Shown here: positions 61,817 through 64,000 of the stretch, piece after piece
How the letters are laid out: the number at the start of each line of letters is the position of its first letter
Position numbering within the stretch: position 1 is the stretch's first letter
DNA from: Chitinophaga oryziterrae
GTDB taxonomy: Bacteria > Bacteroidota > Bacteroidia > Chitinophagales > Chitinophagaceae
NCBI RefSeq assembly: GCF_009758125.1
Contig: NZ_WRXO01000007.1
Coordinates: 248,001 to 312,000 of the forward strand
Length of the DNA: 64,000 bases
Reading direction: 5' to 3'
Position numbers and translations under genes: made by a program
The notes under the pieces: generated by a model
The model's input: only the letters and a program-made list of their open reading frames with translations
What the model was told of the DNA's origin: nothing
The model's database searches: none

Positions 61817-62956
61817 GTGACAAGCTTTCTAAATACCATTATCCTGCTGGGTACACTACAGGGATTAATCCTATGCATTCTCCTTTTTCGCCGCTCCGTC
61901 AATAAACGTTCTAACCGTATGCTGGCCTTTCTTATTTTACTGATGTCAATGGCAAGTCTGAACCTTTATTGCATTCATAATCATCTGTTGGAATCCAACA
62001 TCATACTGCGGTTTATTTCCTGGGTGGTGCCTTTGATCATCATAATGCCAATGGGACCCCTCATTTATTTTTATATTCAATCAATGCTCAATCCTTCTTT
62101 CCGGCTTGCCAGCAAGCACAGACTTCAATTCCTGGCCGGCATCATTGATATTGTACCCCAACTAACAACCATTATTTTCATTATTGGTGTTTACATGAAG
62201 GTTATAAAGTATCATCCCGAACCCTGGGGGCTTTTTATCGATCGCTATAATATGTATTCCGATATACCGCGGTGGTTATCGCTTACTATTTATGTATTGC
62301 TTTCATTTAAATTTTTGCGAAAAGAAAAAACTACAGATGTTAATACCGATAAGGAGGCTATACGCAAATGGCTCCAACTGTTTATTACCATATTTTTGTC
62401 TTTCCAGCTGATCTGGTTCATTTTCCTGATCCCTTATATCCTTCCCGCCTATAGTGATTGGCTTTTAAACAAGTTTGACTGGTATCCTATTTATATCCCG
62501 ATTGCTGTTATGATTTATTGGTTGGGCTTAAAAGGATACTCCATTTCGCTGACCGTTAATACCGAAAAAGTAAAAAAGACAATTTTCCGTGATATAACAA
62601 AAGAAGGGGTTACACAAATAATGAGCCTGCTTCAAAAAAGCATGAAAGATGACAAATTGTATCTGAACCCCGAATTGAACCTTGAAACCGTGACAAAGCA
62701 TACTGGCATTGCTGCCAAAATGATTTCAGCAGTCCTGAACCAACATCAGCAAACAAGCTTTAACAAATGGGTAAATGCCTATCGTATCGGGGAATTCAAA
62801 CTAAGGATCCGGAACGGTTGCCTGGAGCAACTTACCATATCGGCTCTTGCCATGGAATGCGGGTTCAATTCGCAGGCCACTTTTCAACGCATATTTAAAC
62901 AATCAGAGGGGGTGACACCCTCAGCATACCTAAAAACGATCAGCTCAAACAACTAA
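61817..62956 (+). CDS. Membrane-bound AraC-family regulator
   Basis: A 379-residue protein starting at GTG 61817. The N-terminal half has about seven membrane helices (TIILLGTLQGLILCILLF, MLAFLILLMSMASLNLY, FISWVVPLIIIMPMGPLIYF and others). The C-terminal 110 residues are an AraC-type DNA-binding domain: LNLETVTKHTGIAAKMISAV, FNKWVNAYRIGEFKLRI, ISALAMECGFNSQATFQRIF and GVTPSAYLK. This membrane-plus-AraC type is common in Bacteroidota and usually sits beside its target, here perhaps the serine hydrolase gene that follows. Confidence 0.9.
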   Translation: MTSFLNTIILLGTLQGLILCILLFRRSVNKRSNRMLAFLILLMSMASLNLYCIHNHLLESNIILRFISWVVPLIIIMPMGPLIYFYIQSMLNPSFRLASKHRLQFLAGIIDIVPQLTTIIFIIGVYMKVIKYHPEPWGLFIDRYNMYSDIPRWLSLTIYVLLSFKFLRKEKTTDVNTDKEAIRKWLQLFITIFLSFQLIWFIFLIPYILPAYSDWLLNKFDWYPIYIPIAVMIYWLGLKGYSISLTVNTEKVKKTIFRDITKEGVTQIMSLLQKSMKDDKLYLNPELNLETVTKHTGIAAKMISAVLNQHQQTSFNKWVNAYRIGEFKLRIRNGCLEQLTISALAMECGFNSQATFQRIFKQSEGVTPSAYLKTISSNN

Positions 62957-63036
62957 TTATTCTCAAATCCGGATTTGAGAACTTGTTTTCAGAAAATTAA
63001 GTCAGAAAACCTGGAGTTTGCATCAAACTCACGGCC

Positions 63037-64000
63037 ATGAAACAAATATGCTTAGTATTTATTTTTTTACTAATACGTGTATTATCGATTGCTCAAACAA
63101 TTCAAGATTCGTTTGCCCGGGGACGAGAGCCAGACAGGGATCTGGAAAAATCAATGGATAGTTTACTTTCTTCACAGTTTACACCAAAGGAACCCGGCAT
63201 TTCTGTTTTGGTTGCTCAAAATGGACAAATTGTATACAAGAAAGCATTCGGCTGCGCCAATCTCGAATTAAATGTTCCGCTGGACACGGGGATGGTCTTT
63301 AATCTTGCCTCCATTACCAAGCAGTTTACAGCTGTGGCCGTCCTGCAACTGGTAGAAAAGAATGAAATTTCTCTATATGATAGTTTGCAAAAATTTATAC
63401 CGGAATTTCCTTCAAAAGGACACACGATAACTATTGAGCATCTGCTCACACATACCTCTGGTATCAAAGATTATCTGCGGCTTGACTATGATGCCCAAAA
63501 TATCGAGCGATGGGATTTTACCCCCAAACAGCTTATCGACAGCTTTAAAAATTATCCGCTGGACTTTATACCCGGCACCAGGTTTTCCTACAGCAATTCA
63601 GGATATTTTCTGTTGGGCTATATCATCGAAAGAGTGTCCGGTAAACGGTATCAAAGCTATATCGTGGACAATCTTCTAAACCCATTGGGGCTGACGCACA
63701 CTTATTTTGACAGTGATGGCAGTATTATCCCGGGCCGGGCGAATGGTTATCGCAAATCCAGTGCAGGTTTTAAAAATGCCGAATATTGGAGCCCAACCAT
63801 TGAATATGCGGCTGGTGGGTTGATTTCAAGTGCGAGTGATTTACTTAAGTGGAACAATGGCCTTCATGCTTACCAGCTGCTGAAAAAGGAAACCCTACAA
63901 AAAGCATTTACTCCTTTCCGGCTGACCAATGGCACAACAACGGATTACGGCTATGGATGGTATGTGAAAACAACCAACAACATCCGGTCAATAGAACACG
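63037..64000 (+). CDS. Serine hydrolase, beta-lactamase/PBP4-like (3' end outside window)
   Basis: From the ATG at 63037 the frame is open to the window end (321 codons and one extra base). A signal peptide ends near SIAQT (about residue 20). The class C beta-lactamase/esterase motifs are present: nucleophile Ser92 in LASITKQFTAV (S-x-x-K), Tyr185 in FSYSNSGYFLLG (Y-x-N), and EHLLTHTSGIKDYL. Such proteins are usually peptidases or esterases, not true beta-lactamases. It lies 80 bases after the membrane AraC gene. Confidence 0.9.
   Translation, partial: MKQICLVFIFLLIRVLSIAQTIQDSFARGREPDRDLEKSMDSLLSSQFTPKEPGISVLVAQNGQIVYKKAFGCANLELNVPLDTGMVFNLASITKQFTAVAVLQLVEKNEISLYDSLQKFIPEFPSKGHTITIEHLLTHTSGIKDYLRLDYDAQNIERWDFTPKQLIDSFKNYPLDFIPGTRFSYSNSGYFLLGYIIERVSGKRYQSYIVDNLLNPLGLTHTYFDSDGSIIPGRANGYRKSSAGFKNAEYWSPTIEYAAGGLISSASDLLKWNNGLHAYQLLKKETLQKAFTPFRLTNGTTTDYGYGWYVKTTNNIRSIEH

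Noticed and set aside
63037-64000. True antibiotic-inactivating beta-lactamase
   Set aside because: The S-x-x-K and Y-x-N motifs are shared by many peptidases and esterases of the family; nothing specific to class C beta-lactamases is visible and the C-terminus is missing.

Overview
The window looks like chromosomal DNA of a Bacteroidota species, most likely of the Chitinophaga / Chitinophagaceae type. The evidence is a SusC/SusD pair next to a hybrid two-component regulator, several roughly 790-residue FtsX-type permeases, lipoproteins with short lipoboxes, few Shine-Dalgarno sequences, and promoter elements resembling the Bacteroidota -7 consensus. No rRNA, tRNA, integrase, transposase gene or CRISPR array was seen. 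Both ends of the window cut genes: an erythromycin-esterase-like gene on the left and a beta-lactamase-fold serine hydrolase on the right.

Layout. 1-4.7 kb: esterase, phosphoribosyltransferase and a stand-alone FtsX permease. 4.8-14.6 kb: a small polysaccharide utilisation locus (hybrid sensor/AraC regulator, SusC, SusD, one GH43 enzyme). 14.7-21.8 kb: ordinary genes (VOC protein and WYL regulator, S41 peptidase, Mug glycosylase, HEAT/cytochrome c lipoprotein). 22.1-27.7 kb: a three-gene MacAB-like ABC export operon and a second large FtsX permease. 28.2-45.7 kb: the accessory region of greatest interest. 46.3-51.2 kb: enzymes and regulators (SMP-30, DUF2200, HxlR with metallo-hydrolase, AraC, SDR). 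51.7-59.6 kb: a membrane protein and a GH2, beta-helix/PDZ, GH29 operon. 60-64 kb: HxlR with azoreductase, gene debris, a membrane AraC regulator and the start of a serine hydrolase.

The 28-46 kb region contains a tight seven-gene operon. It encodes a vWA-like lipoprotein, a 3-TM protein, a tubulin/FtsZ-like protein, a 1171-residue protein ending in an actin/Hsp70-type ATPase, a coiled-coil membrane protein, a MotA/ZorA-like channel subunit with a long tail, and a MotB/ZorB-like subunit. It converges on a five-gene operon (unknown protein, multi-TM protein, histidine kinase, NarL-type response regulator, WG-repeat protein). Divergent from that operon are a caspase-like protease, a TIR-TM-formylglycine-generating-enzyme fusion and two small paralogous lipoproteins, followed by an 83-residue protein. 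Three of these rightward units share one promoter-like element with exactly the same internal spacing. Two of the copies also have an inverted half facing a divergent gene. I infer one co-regulated system: an envelope-anchored ion-driven, cytoskeleton-like machine combined with suicide-type effectors (caspase, TIR). It resembles Zorya in its MotAB pair but has none of the known Zorya partners. Its function, including any role in phage defence, is inference.

A short diverged copy of part of the vWA lipoprotein gene lies near 61.2 kb, and several decayed coding fragments surround the region, which suggests past recombination. All assignments come from reading the sequence; no database search was possible.
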